A DNA stretch of 64,000 nt, taken from assembly GCF_014645535.1 (NCBI RefSeq), contig NZ_BMLX01000006.1, positions 66,444 to 130,443 on the forward strand. Direction: 5' to 3'. Shown here piece after piece: positions 35,145 to 45,752 of this stretch. The notes beneath the pieces are model-generated. The model had not been told where the DNA came from. It was given only the letters and a program-made list of their open reading frames with translations, and did no database searches. Made by a program: the position numbers and the translations under genes. The stretch comes from Silvimonas iriomotensis. GTDB lineage: Bacteria > Pseudomonadota > Gammaproteobacteria > Burkholderiales > Chitinibacteraceae. Numbering within the stretch: position 1 is the first letter of the stretch; every line of letters begins with the position of its first letter.

Positions 35145-36434
35145 ATGATTTGGCTGCGCTCGACCATCTATTACCTCTGCATTTTGCTGTTCGCCCTGAT
35201 TGTTTCTGCACTTGCCGGCCCGGTTTGGGGCTTGTCGATGGCTGCAGGCATTCTGGGTATCGCCACTGCATTTCACCTGTATAACCTTGCCCGTCTGCTG
35301 CGCTGGATGAAAAATCCGCGCGTCGATAACGTGCCGGGCAGCTTTTTGCTGTGGCAGGACGTGTTTGACCGGCTGTACGAACAGGTCCGCAACCAGCGCA
35401 AGACGCAAGACCGCCTGGCGCACATGCTGGAGCGCTTTACCAGCGCCGGCGAAGCCCTGCCCGATGGCGTGATCATGCTGGACGAACATGACCGCGTGGA
35501 ATGGTGCAACCAGGCCGCCAGCCAGCATCTGGGCATCGATCGCGTCACCGACATCTGGCAGATCGTCACCAATATCGTGCGCCAGCCCAGCCTGCGCGAA
35601 TACCTGCGCATGCAGGATTTTGCCCACCCGCTGATGCTGCGCACCACACGCCCGCAAGAGCAGGTCTTGTCGGTGCAGCTGGTGCCGTTCGACACCACGC
35701 GCAAGCTGCTGCTGTCGCGCGACATTACCCAGCTTGATCGCGTGCAGACCGTGCACCGCGACTTCATCGCCAACGTCTCGCATGAGCTGCGCACGCCGCT
35801 GACCGTGGTGGGCGGCTTTATCGAAACCATGATCGACATGCCCGATCTGGAAGAAGCCACCCGTCGCCAGCAACTGCAACTGATGTACGACCAGACCCAG
35901 CGCATGCAGCGTCTGGTGGATGATCTGCTGACCTTGTCGCGGCTGGAAAACGGCCAGCAGATGAAAGAAGAAGAAGTGGATGTGCCGCAACTGATGCGCC
36001 TGATGCATGACGAGGCCGTGGGCCTGTCGCAAGGGCGCCATGAAGTGCGCATCGGCACGCTGGCGCCGGCCCGGCTGATCGGCAATCATGACGAGCTGCA
36101 CTCTGCCTTTGGCAACCTGGTTTCCAACGCCATCCGCTATACACCGCAAGGCGGCGTCATCACCATCAACTGGGTGGTCGATCACGAGCAGCCGGTCTTC
36201 AGTGTCCAGGATACCGGGATCGGCGTAGCGCCAGAACACGTGCCGCGCCTGACCGAGCGCTTTTACCGCGTCGACCGCGGTCGCTCCCGCTCGACGGGTG
36301 GTACCGGTCTGGGGCTAGCGATCGTCAAACACATTTTGCAGCGCCACCAGGCGCAACTGGCCGTCAAATCCCGTCTGGGTGAAGGCAGCGAGTTTTCGGT
36401 ACGTTTTCCGCCGCATCGCTTGCTGGCGGACTGA
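35145..36434 (+). CDS. phoR: Phosphate regulon sensor kinase PhoR
   Basis: 429-residue membrane kinase. It has two N-terminal helices (about 7-45), a linker and a PAS domain (DGVIMLDEHDRVEWCNQAA). The H-box is HRDFIANVSHELRTPLTVVGGF, the N-box LHSAFGNLVSNAIRY, and the G-boxes VQDTGIGV and GTGLGLAIV. There is no large periplasmic domain, as in other PhoR proteins, which sense through the Pst transporter and PhoU. The ATG at 35145 begins at the first membrane helix; a GTG-start version from 35058 would add a poorly conserved tail. Confidence 0.92.
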   Translation: MIWLRSTIYYLCILLFALIVSALAGPVWGLSMAAGILGIATAFHLYNLARLLRWMKNPRVDNVPGSFLLWQDVFDRLYEQVRNQRKTQDRLAHMLERFTSAGEALPDGVIMLDEHDRVEWCNQAASQHLGIDRVTDIWQIVTNIVRQPSLREYLRMQDFAHPLMLRTTRPQEQVLSVQLVPFDTTRKLLLSRDITQLDRVQTVHRDFIANVSHELRTPLTVVGGFIETMIDMPDLEEATRRQQLQLMYDQTQRMQRLVDDLLTLSRLENGQQMKEEEVDVPQLMRLMHDEAVGLSQGRHEVRIGTLAPARLIGNHDELHSAFGNLVSNAIRYTPQGGVITINWVVDHEQPVFSVQDTGIGVAPEHVPRLTERFYRVDRGRSRSTGGTGLGLAIVKHILQRHQAQLAVKSRLGEGSEFSVRFPPHRLLAD

Positions 36435-36711
36435 AAACCCGGCGAAATTGCTCACTTGCCGGGTGCAAAATCGGTTCAGCAGTCGCCAATTTCGCTCAAA
36501 AACGCGCTTTCATCGGGAAAACCCGGACTTCACTGTTTTATTTCCAGGGCAGACCCCCATATACTGTTGGTCCGTCGGGCCTATCTGAAGCGCCGACGGG
36601 GCGAAATCTTCACAGTGATTGCATGTCAAACCGCTATACATGGCGGATAATGACAAATGAGTCTGGCGATCACGCCCTTTTATGACAACGTATGATTTTG
36701 AGGTGAATGCA
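36435..36711 (+). promoter_or_regulatory. phoR-tal intergenic region with candidate tal promoter
   Basis: No gene seen. A weak CCGGC/GCCGG stem lies just after phoR (36437-36464, no T tract), and CCGTCGG/CCGACGG forms a stem at 36572-36599. A GATAAT hexamer at 36646-36651, about 60 bases before the transaldolase ATG, is the best -10; TGTCAA is at the -35 distance but is a poor match. Confidence 0.35.
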
Positions 36712-37791
36712 ATGAGTAGAATCGCTGCCATCAAGCCCTTCGGGCAACGTATCTGGCTGGATAACCTGTCCCGTGGCCTGCTGAAGTCGGGCGAACTGGC
36801 TCGTCTGATTCAAGAAGACGACATCGCAGGTGTGACATCCAACCCGGCGATCTTCTACAAGTCCATCAGCTCCGACCCGCTCTACACCGGCGACCTGGCT
36901 GAACTGAAGAAGCAAGACCTGACCGCAGAACAACGCTACGAAGCGCTGGTTGTGCCGGACATCCAGGCCACTTGCGACCTGACCGCGCCGCTGTACCGCG
37001 ACACCAAGGGCCTGGACGGCTACGTCAGCCTGGAAGTTTCCCCGCACCTGGCCAACGACGCACAAGGCACCATCGACAACGCCAAGCGTCTGTGGGCAGC
37101 CATCAACCGTCCGAACGCCATGATCAAGGTTCCGGCTACGTCTGCCGGCGTGATCGCGTTCGAAGAACTGATCGCTTCGGGCATCAACGTCAACATCACC
37201 CTGATGTTCAACCTGGTTCACGTGGATGACGTGCTGAACGCCTACATCCGTGGCCTGGAAGCCCGTATCGCTGCTGGCCAGCCGGTTGACCACGTGCGCG
37301 CTGTAGCGTCTGTGTTCCTGTCCCGCGTTGACACCCTGATCGACAAGCAACTGGAAGCCATCGGCTCCGCTGAAGCCAAGGCCCTGCAAGGCAAGGTTGC
37401 GATCTCCTTCGTCAAGGTTGCCTACCAGCACTACAAGAAGCTGTTCCACGGCAGCCGCTTTGCTGATCTGAAGGCCAAGGGCGCGCACCCGCAACGCCTG
37501 CTGTGGGCTTCCACCGGCACCAAGAACGCCGCTTTCCGCGACACCATGTACGTGGAAGAGCTGATCGGCCCGGAAACCGTGAACACCGTGCCGGACGCTA
37601 CCCTGGACGCATTCCGCGACCACGGCGTTGCTGCTGACAAGCTGGAAACCAACACCGAAGCCGCCGTTGAAGTGATGGCCCAACTGCGCAAGCTGGGTAT
37701 CAACTACAACCTGGCTGGTGAGCAACTGCAGGTTGACGGTCTGAAGCTGTTTGACGAAGCGTTCGACAAGCTGCTGGACCTGACCAAGTAA
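36712..37791 (+). CDS. tal: Transaldolase
   Basis: 359-residue enzyme transferring the dihydroxyacetone unit between sugar phosphates in the non-oxidative pentose phosphate pathway. Motifs include GVTSNPAIF near residue 45, the Schiff-base lysine in MIKVPAT, GINVNITLMF, and KVAYQHYKKLF. The length and the ETVNTVPDATLDAF segment fit the longer transaldolase subfamily. GAGGTGAATGC precedes the ATG at 36712; an in-frame start at 36682 is less likely. It is well expressed by codon use and followed by a strong terminator. Confidence 0.95.
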   Translation: MSRIAAIKPFGQRIWLDNLSRGLLKSGELARLIQEDDIAGVTSNPAIFYKSISSDPLYTGDLAELKKQDLTAEQRYEALVVPDIQATCDLTAPLYRDTKGLDGYVSLEVSPHLANDAQGTIDNAKRLWAAINRPNAMIKVPATSAGVIAFEELIASGINVNITLMFNLVHVDDVLNAYIRGLEARIAAGQPVDHVRAVASVFLSRVDTLIDKQLEAIGSAEAKALQGKVAISFVKVAYQHYKKLFHGSRFADLKAKGAHPQRLLWASTGTKNAAFRDTMYVEELIGPETVNTVPDATLDAFRDHGVAADKLETNTEAAVEVMAQLRKLGINYNLAGEQLQVDGLKLFDEAFDKLLDLTK

Positions 37792-37810
37792 TCCGGGTCT
37801 CGCCCAATAA

Positions 37811-37838
37811 AAAACCGGCCTTCATGGCCGGTTTTTTT
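37811..37838 (+). terminator. Terminator after tal
   Basis: AAAACCGGCC pairs with GGCCGGTTTT around five bases, followed by a T run. The A tract on the left lets it also serve the convergent gene at 37866. Confidence 0.92.
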
Positions 37839-37865
37839 ATGCGCTGATCACACCGGAAACCGGCA

Positions 37866-38303
37866 TCAGACGCGGCGCAATGGCGTCACACGCGTCAGGT
37901 AAGCCAGCACCGTGTCTGTACGCTGGCGCCCGAAGAACACCGACGCCACTTGCGACAACAAAGAGCGTTGTTCTGTCGGCGCGCATTCATCCGCCGCATG
38001 GGCCACGCGGCACTCGCATCCGCTCATGCGGCCATCCGGCGTGACGGTAACGGTATTGGCGCCCAGCTTGCACCAGTCGGCATCACCAGCCAGCTGGATA
38101 TGGTCCACGTCGTACAGATTGGAAGAAGTCATGCCGGCACGGATGGAATAGAAATCGTGCTCGCCATCCCAGGCTTTGACTTCCTGCATGCTGTGATTGA
38201 TCACGCGCCCGTTGAACGGCCACGCGGTATACATGGCTTGCGCCGGTGCGGCGACAAGCAAGAGCAACCCGGCCACACCACTTGCCAATGCAATGCGATT
38301 CAT
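37866..38303 (-). CDS. Hypothetical exported protein
   Basis: 145-residue protein with a clear signal peptide (ALASGVAGLLLLVAAPAQA). The mature part starts MYTAWPFNGRVINHSMQEVKAWDGEHDFYSI and contains four cysteines in WCKLGANT, SGCECRV and DECAP, which could make two disulfides in the periplasm. I do not recognise a family. The ATG at 38303 gives the correct signal peptide; the frame extends to 38384. There is no strong ribosome site. Its upstream region carries three TGTCGC palindromes. Confidence 0.65.
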   Translation of the reverse strand: MNRIALASGVAGLLLLVAAPAQAMYTAWPFNGRVINHSMQEVKAWDGEHDFYSIRAGMTSSNLYDVDHIQLAGDADWCKLGANTVTVTPDGRMSGCECRVAHAADECAPTEQRSLLSQVASVFFGRQRTDTVLAYLTRVTPLRRV

Positions 38304-38443
38304 TGTTGTCTTTGTCTGTATTGTTAGATTGGACGGGATATAGAGCAAGAATCGGGCCAGCAGGCAAAATACCTGTTTAATCAATCACATGGCTGGCATG
38401 CGCGGCTTGACGGCGTTAGTCCGATGGCATAGCGGGGGATTTT

Positions 38444-38548
38444 TGTCGCCACATGGCGACACTGATCGCGCGCCGTGACCGAAAAGCCCAACAATTCAGG
38501 CCACTTGCCTTGTCGCCACAGAGCGACACTGCATCGCCGCAGCGACAA
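38444..38548. repeat. Three TGTCGC...GCGACA palindromes
   Basis: TGTCGCCA-CA-TGGCGACA (38444-38461) is a perfect palindrome. TGTCGC-N6-GCGACA (38511-38528) has the same total length, and a shorter TCGC-N4-GCGA follows at 38534-38545. The first two share flanks (CTG then ATCGC), so they are direct repeats of about 30 bases. They lie 140-245 bases upstream of the exported-protein gene and downstream of the chitinase terminator, so a repeated operator is likely. Confidence 0.6.
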
Positions 38549-38577
38549 ATGCCGACAGACGGGGCGGAAAAACGCAT

Positions 38578-38607
38578 GAAAAAAGGCGGGTCAGAGCGAC
38601 CCGCCTT
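38578..38607 (-). terminator. Terminator after the chitinase gene
   Basis: AAGGCGGGTC pairs with GACCCGCCTT around five bases; the A run on the left becomes the T tract on the minus strand. It is 60 bases beyond the chitinase stop. Confidence 0.9.
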
Positions 38608-38666
38608 GTGTGTTTTGAGCGACTGGCAAACCGGTCAGACCGGTCTGCCGCGCGCTTCAACGCGCC

Positions 38667-41405
<2,739 letters not shown>

Positions 41406-41953
41406 GGTTCAGTCTCCAATCCGTTGATTCTGTGTCGCGATGATCCGTTCTTGTGTTTGACGGATCTTGAAGGCGCCGTTTTTGTAAGAAAACTGCGGTG
41501 CGGCGCCGGTCCCGCCAAGGCATTTATGGCCATTTCGCGGGTGCGATATCGATTAGCGGTATGGGGCCTGAAGGTGTCAAGGCGCGCGCCTGTCGCCGGT
41601 TTTGCCTCATTTTTCAGCAACAAGACCAGTCGCCGGGCGTCATTTTGTTGCATTGCAGCACAAACAGGACCAGCGGAAGTATCTGGCCGATACATTGCTT
41701 GTTTTTGCCCTGATTGCGCATGTTGCAGTACAAAAAAAGCAGTCGCTGATATGCGGTCGGTCGATACCACTTGACCGTACATCACCGCTGGTCTGCGACA
41801 GCCGGATGTCAACCAGATGAAGTTTTGTTGAACGACGGGTCATGACATACAGCAAACTACTTACAAAACTTACATGCAAGCTTGAATCACCGGCAATCCG
41901 GATGCCGCCCGGAAGCGCGGTACCCGGCATGCTTGAGCAGACGGCCGGATTCT
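41406..41953. other. Chitinase / QueD-like divergent intergenic region
   Basis: About 550 bases with no credible gene. Two related TTGTTGCATTGCAGCACAA and GTTGCAGTACAA stretches (41645-41665 and 41729-41742) and a direct repeat of ACTTACA (41859-41875) stand out and may be regulator sites for the chitinase. No clear sigma-70 promoter was found for either gene within this stretch, except the TTGAGC noted under the palindrome next to it. Confidence 0.35.
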
Positions 41954-41986
41954 GATAAAACCCGAGTTCATTACTCAGGTTTTATC
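41954..41986 (+). promoter_or_regulatory. Palindrome abutting the QueD-like start codon
   Basis: GATAAAACC, one unmatched base and GAGT pair with ACTC, one base and GGTTTTATC around a five-base centre. The palindrome ends one base before the ATG. TTGAGC (41932-41937) and TAAAAC (41956-41961) have a 17-base spacing, so the palindrome would cover the -10 and start site of transcription. A repressor operator is more likely than an RNA switch. Confidence 0.5.
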
Positions 41987-41987
41987 C

Positions 41988-42584
41988 ATGCTGATCCGCA
42001 AGCTGTTCAAATTTGAAAGCGCGCATATCGTGCGCAACTGTTCGTCCGACCGTTGCCGGCGCTCCATCCACGGCCATAGCTACAAGGTGGAAGTGCTGCT
42101 GGAGGCGCACGCGCTCGATAACGGCCAGATGGTGTATGACTTTGGCTTGATGAAGAGCACCATCAAGGACGTGATCGACGCGTTTGATCACGCCATCTGT
42201 TTCTGGGACAAGGACGATCCCGAGTACATCCGGCTCTCGCGCGAGTTCTCTGCCCGCTGGATCAGCGTGCCGGTATCGCCTTCGGCCGAGCAGTTTGCCC
42301 GCATCTTCTTTGTGGTCATCGACGCCATCCTCAAGAACACCGTCATGAAGAATGGCGAGAGCGATGTCCGTCTGCATTCGGTGATCGCCCATGAAACGGA
42401 AACCGGCTACGCCCAGGCTTTCCGTGAAGATGCCGAAAACGCGCGCATGGGGCTGATCAAGCTGGAAGACCTGGTGTTCTCTGATCAGGTCAAAGCGGAA
42501 TGGCATGACCCGGACATGATGAACAAGCTGATCGCCGGCGAGCCCTTCGTCAACCCGGAAGTACCCCAGCAAGTGCAAGGCTGA
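41988..42584 (+). CDS. queD: 6-pyruvoyl-tetrahydropterin synthase family protein (QueD-like)
   Basis: 198-residue member of the PTPS/QueD family, whose bacterial members make 6-carboxy-tetrahydropterin for queuosine. Zinc-binding histidines are visible in FESAHIV and RRSIHGHSYKVEV. The catalytic Cys region is NCSSDRCRRS, and there is a C-terminal ETETGYAQAF. It is longer than usual QueD (about 120 residues), with an insert in the middle (DKDDPEYIRLSREFSARWISVP). No other queuosine genes are adjacent, so a QueD activity is inferred and another pterin role is possible. Confidence 0.75.
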   Translation: MLIRKLFKFESAHIVRNCSSDRCRRSIHGHSYKVEVLLEAHALDNGQMVYDFGLMKSTIKDVIDAFDHAICFWDKDDPEYIRLSREFSARWISVPVSPSAEQFARIFFVVIDAILKNTVMKNGESDVRLHSVIAHETETGYAQAFREDAENARMGLIKLEDLVFSDQVKAEWHDPDMMNKLIAGEPFVNPEVPQQVQG

Positions 42585-42649
42585 TCCCCGCCAGGCAGCG
42601 CGGTAACGCCCTTCCCTTGAACTATATTGATCAGAAGGGGGGCTACATC

Positions 42650-43024
42650 ATGCTTGCGGATGAATCTGTGAGGTCACCAGAAGACGTCGTCCAGGCGCAA
42701 CTGGATGCCTACAACGCCCACGATACCGATCGCTTCGTGGCCTGTTATGCCGAAGACGTGCGCGTTGCCGGCTGGCCATCGAACGAGACCCGCATGGAAG
42801 GCCGCTATGCACTGGCGGCGTTCTACCGGCTGCACCGGTTTAACCGGCCGGAACTCAAGGCTGATCTGCAGAACCGCATTGTGTTTGGCAATACGGTGAT
42901 CGATCACGAAATCATTACCGGGCTGGAACACCACACCGTGACTGCGGTCGCGATCTATCGCGTCGACAACAACCTGATCAGCAGCGTGCATTTTGTCGAG
43001 CGCCCGCCCGTACCGGATCGCTAG
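42650..43024 (+). CDS. NTF2-like (SnoaL-type) protein
   Basis: 124-residue cytoplasmic protein with the NTF2-like/steroid-isomerase-like pattern. It begins SPEDVVQAQLDAYNAHDTDRFVACYAEDVRV, then MEGRYALAAFYRLHRF, and ends with beta strands VIDHEIITGLEHHTVTAVAIYRV. The family is functionally diverse and the substrate cannot be told. AAGGGGGG lies upstream of the ATG at 42650, which fixes the start over a TTG at 42617. Confidence 0.75.
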   Translation: MLADESVRSPEDVVQAQLDAYNAHDTDRFVACYAEDVRVAGWPSNETRMEGRYALAAFYRLHRFNRPELKADLQNRIVFGNTVIDHEIITGLEHHTVTAVAIYRVDNNLISSVHFVERPPVPDR

Positions 43025-43047
43025 ACGCGGCCGGTTCTCACCTTGCC

Positions 43048-43719
43048 TTAAACGTGGCGATCACCCGCCAGCACATCGCGGATCAACGGCACAGTCACCG
43101 GCCGTTTGGTCGACAGCGCATAGCGATTGGCTTGTTCCAGCACCGCCCGCAGGCTGGCCAGATCACGCGCGGTGTGGCGCAACAGGTAATCGGCCACCTC
43201 GGTCGGCAACTCAAACCCGGCTTCGCGCGCCTGTGCCTTGAGTGCAGCGATCTTGTCTGCATCAGACAGCGCCTTGAGCTGATACACCAGCCCCCAGCCC
43301 AGCCGCGTGGTCAGGTCATCGCGCAAATCCAGCTGCATGGGTGGCAACGGCCCGGCGGCCAGCAGCCGGCCACTGCCCTCGCGCAGGGTGTTGTAATGGT
43401 CGAACAGGCGAATCTGCTGTTCCGGATCAAGTGCCTCGACATTATCGACAATCAGCGCGGCGGCCGGGTCGATAAAGTCGGGCAGCCGCTCGCGTGCGGC
43501 GTTGATATACAACGCGCCCGCCAAGCGGCTGGCGGCGGCATCCAGCAAATAAGATTTGCCCACGCCATCACCGCCCCACAGGTACAAAAAGCGGATATCG
43601 GCCGCGCCGGCAGCCCATTCAGCCAGCATGAACAAGGGCTCTGCGTTCTCGCCCGGCACAAAGCCTTCAAAGCTGGGCGGCTGCGGCAGGTAGAGGTCCA
43701 GAATCAGCTGTTCGCTCAT
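43048..43719 (-). CDS. hda: DnaA regulatory inactivator Hda
   Basis: 223-residue DnaA-related AAA+ protein that, with the DNA-loaded clamp, stimulates ATP hydrolysis by DnaA to block re-initiation. The N-terminus has the clamp-binding EQLILDLYLPQPPSFE (QLxLxL-type). Walker A is varied (LWGGDGVGKSYLL), Walker B is AALIVDNVEAL, and the sensor-2 region is TARDLASLRAVLEQANRYAL. The short length without a DNA-binding domain separates it from DnaA. It lies divergently before purM, as in other Neisseriales and pseudomonads. Confidence 0.9.
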   Translation of the reverse strand: MSEQLILDLYLPQPPSFEGFVPGENAEPLFMLAEWAAGAADIRFLYLWGGDGVGKSYLLDAAASRLAGALYINAARERLPDFIDPAAALIVDNVEALDPEQQIRLFDHYNTLREGSGRLLAAGPLPPMQLDLRDDLTTRLGWGLVYQLKALSDADKIAALKAQAREAGFELPTEVADYLLRHTARDLASLRAVLEQANRYALSTKRPVTVPLIRDVLAGDRHV

Positions 43720-44008
43720 GCACGGGCCCCTTTTTGCCAGGCGCAAGCGTGCCCGTTCACCGGCTGCGTGGCGGCAACCAGGTGATTTTGCAGGGCAAAC
43801 AGACGGGGAGTCGGGCGTTTCATCTAAAGATGCGGTAAAATACTGGCCTTTTGTAGACCGGGCTTTTTGGCAAAAAGGCTGTCAATTCTAGCCGCAACGA
43901 GGCAATCCCGCCACGAACGGGGTAATCGGCCCGTTTAAACGGCACCTTCAGCCGCCAACCTGCCCCGCAGCAGACCTGCCACCTGATCTGGACCACGAGG
44001 CCATACGC
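43720..44008. promoter_or_regulatory. hda-purM divergent region
   Basis: No gene seen. TAAAAT at 43836-43841 is the best plus-strand -10 for purM, with a leader of about 160 bases. Within the leader CTTTTTG-G-CAAAAAG (43863-43877) is a perfect small palindrome, and a GTTTAAAC palindrome lies at about 43932. I found no recognisable -35 and no known riboswitch. Confidence 0.35.
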
Positions 44009-45052
44009 ATGACCACCACCCCCACCGGCTTGAGCTACCGCGACGCAGGCGTTGATATCGACGCGGGCGATCAACTTGTTGAAAACATCAAACCGTATGC
44101 CAAGCGCACCATGCGTCCGGAAGTGCTGGGCGGCCTTGGCGGCTTTGGCGCCATGGTGGAAATCTCCAAGAAATACAAAGAACCTGTGCTGGTTTCCGGC
44201 ACGGATGGCGTGGGCACCAAGCTCAAGCTGGCGTTCGAACTCAATCGCCATGACACCGTGGGCATCGATCTGGTGGCCATGAGCGTGAACGATATCCTGG
44301 TGCAAGGGGCAGAGCCGCTGTTCTTCCTGGATTACTTTGCCTGCGGCAAGCTGGATGTCGATGCCGCCACCGAAGTGATCCGCGGCATTGCCCATGGCTG
44401 TGAACAAGCCGGTTGCGCGCTGATTGGCGGTGAAACCGCTGAAATGCCAGGCATGTACCCGGTCGGCGAGTACGATCTGGCCGGCTTTGCGGTGGGTGTG
44501 GTCGAAAAAGCCAACATCATCACTGGCAAGACCATCCAGCCGGGCGATGTGGTGCTGGGCCTGGCTTCCAACGGCGCGCACTCCAACGGTTACTCGCTGG
44601 TTCGCAAGATTCTGCATCTGTCGGAAGCCGATTACGCGGCCGAGTTCGAAAACGGCAAGTCGCTGGCCGATGTGGTCATGGCGCCGACGCGCATTTACGT
44701 CAAGCCGCTGCTCAAGCTGATGCAAACCCTGCCGGTGAAGGGCATGGCCCACATTACCGGTGGCGGCATCTCTGAAAACGTACCGCGTGTACTGCCGGAA
44801 AACACCGTCGCACAGATCGACTCCAAGAGCTGGACCATGCCCAAGCTGTTCCAGTGGCTGCAAGAGAAAGGCGGCGTGGCTTCGGCTGAAATGTACCGCA
44901 CCTTCAACTGCGGGATCGGCATGGTGGTGATTGTTGGCGCAGATCAAGCTGACGCGGCCACCCGGTTGCTGCAGGCTGAAGGCGAAACCGTGTACCGCAT
45001 CGGTGCCGTGCGCGAGCGCAACGGCGACGAACACCAGACGCAAGTCGCCTGA
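44009..45052 (+). CDS. purM: Phosphoribosylformylglycinamidine cyclo-ligase
   Basis: ATP-dependent AIR synthetase of purine synthesis. The 347-residue protein has [44 protein letters not shown], the [22 protein letters not shown] motif, [33 protein letters not shown] and [15 protein letters not shown]. All belong to the PurM fold. ACGAGG precedes the ATG. It is followed by a repeat-bearing spacer and purN. Confidence 0.97.
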   Translation: MTTTPTGLSYRDAGVDIDAGDQLVENIKPYAKRTMRPEVLGGLGGFGAMVEISKKYKEPVLVSGTDGVGTKLKLAFELNRHDTVGIDLVAMSVNDILVQGAEPLFFLDYFACGKLDVDAATEVIRGIAHGCEQAGCALIGGETAEMPGMYPVGEYDLAGFAVGVVEKANIITGKTIQPGDVVLGLASNGAHSNGYSLVRKILHLSEADYAAEFENGKSLADVVMAPTRIYVKPLLKLMQTLPVKGMAHITGGGISENVPRVLPENTVAQIDSKSWTMPKLFQWLQEKGGVASAEMYRTFNCGIGMVVIVGADQADAATRLLQAEGETVYRIGAVRERNGDEHQTQVA

Positions 45053-45060
45053 CCGGGCGT

Positions 45061-45145
45061 GGGGTGGGAGGAACAAGGCGTGAGGTGAAAACCCCGACGC
45101 ACTGGTCTTTGCACCTCACTCCGCACCCCTTACGCCTCACCCACT
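45061..45145. repeat. GTGAGG/CCTCAC inverted repeat cluster before purN
   Basis: AAGGCGTGAGGTG (45074-45086) is matched in reverse by CACCTCACTCCGC and TACGCCTCACCC further right. The spacer is made of the same GTGAGG-type units as those at the window start, 6.25 kb and 32.40 kb. It ends at the purN ATG. Confidence 0.65.
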
Positions 45146-45146
45146 T

Positions 45147-45752
45147 ATGAAGAACATCGTCATTCTGGTTTCCGGTCGCGGCAGCAATATGCGCAAGATC
45201 GTCGAAGCCGCCATTCCCGGTGCGCGCATTGCCGCTGTCATCTCTAACCGTCCGACAGCTGAAGGGCTGACCTGGGCGGCTGAGCGCGACATTGCCACGG
45301 CCGCGCTGGATCACCGCAGCTTTGACAGCCGGGAAGCGTTTGACGCGGCATTGGCCACCCTGATCGACGGCTATGCGCCGGATCTGCTGGTGCTGGCCGG
45401 CTTCATGCGGATTCTCACGCCGGGGTTCGTCAATCATTACACCGGGCGCCTGATCAACGTTCACCCCTCGCTGTTGCCGGCCTTTACCGGCCTGAACACG
45501 CATCAGCGCGCCATTGATGAAGGCGTGAAACTGGCCGGCTGCACCATTCACTTTGTCACCGCTGAACTCGATCACGGCCCGATCATCGCGCAGGCGGCGG
45601 TAGCTGTGCAGGAAGACGACACCGCCGAGCGGCTGGCTGAGCGCGTGCTGCAAGAAGAACATCAACTTTACCCGCTGGCTGTACGCTGGTTTGTGGAAGA
45701 CCGTCTGACAATCGAGGGCCAGCGCGTACGCGTGGGCCCGGCGCGCGCATGA
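45147..45752 (+). CDS. purN: Phosphoribosylglycinamide formyltransferase (folate-dependent)
   Basis: 201-residue GAR transformylase of purine synthesis using 10-formyl-tetrahydrofolate. It has VLVSGRGSNM near the N-terminus, LAGFMRILTPGFV, the catalytic INVHPSLLPAFTGLNTHQRAI (Asn and His), GCTIHFVTAELDHGPIIAQ with the catalytic Asp, and EEHQLYP. The usual ribosome site is replaced by repeat sequence, so expression may depend on it. The stop overlaps the next start by four bases. Confidence 0.96.
   Translation: MKNIVILVSGRGSNMRKIVEAAIPGARIAAVISNRPTAEGLTWAAERDIATAALDHRSFDSREAFDAALATLIDGYAPDLLVLAGFMRILTPGFVNHYTGRLINVHPSLLPAFTGLNTHQRAIDEGVKLAGCTIHFVTAELDHGPIIAQAAVAVQEDDTAERLAERVLQEEHQLYPLAVRWFVEDRLTIEGQRVRVGPARA

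Noticed and set aside
41954-41986. preQ1 riboswitch before the QueD-like gene
   Set aside because: A hairpin is present but not the conserved loop or A-rich tail of preQ1 class I, and the likely transcription start is inside it.
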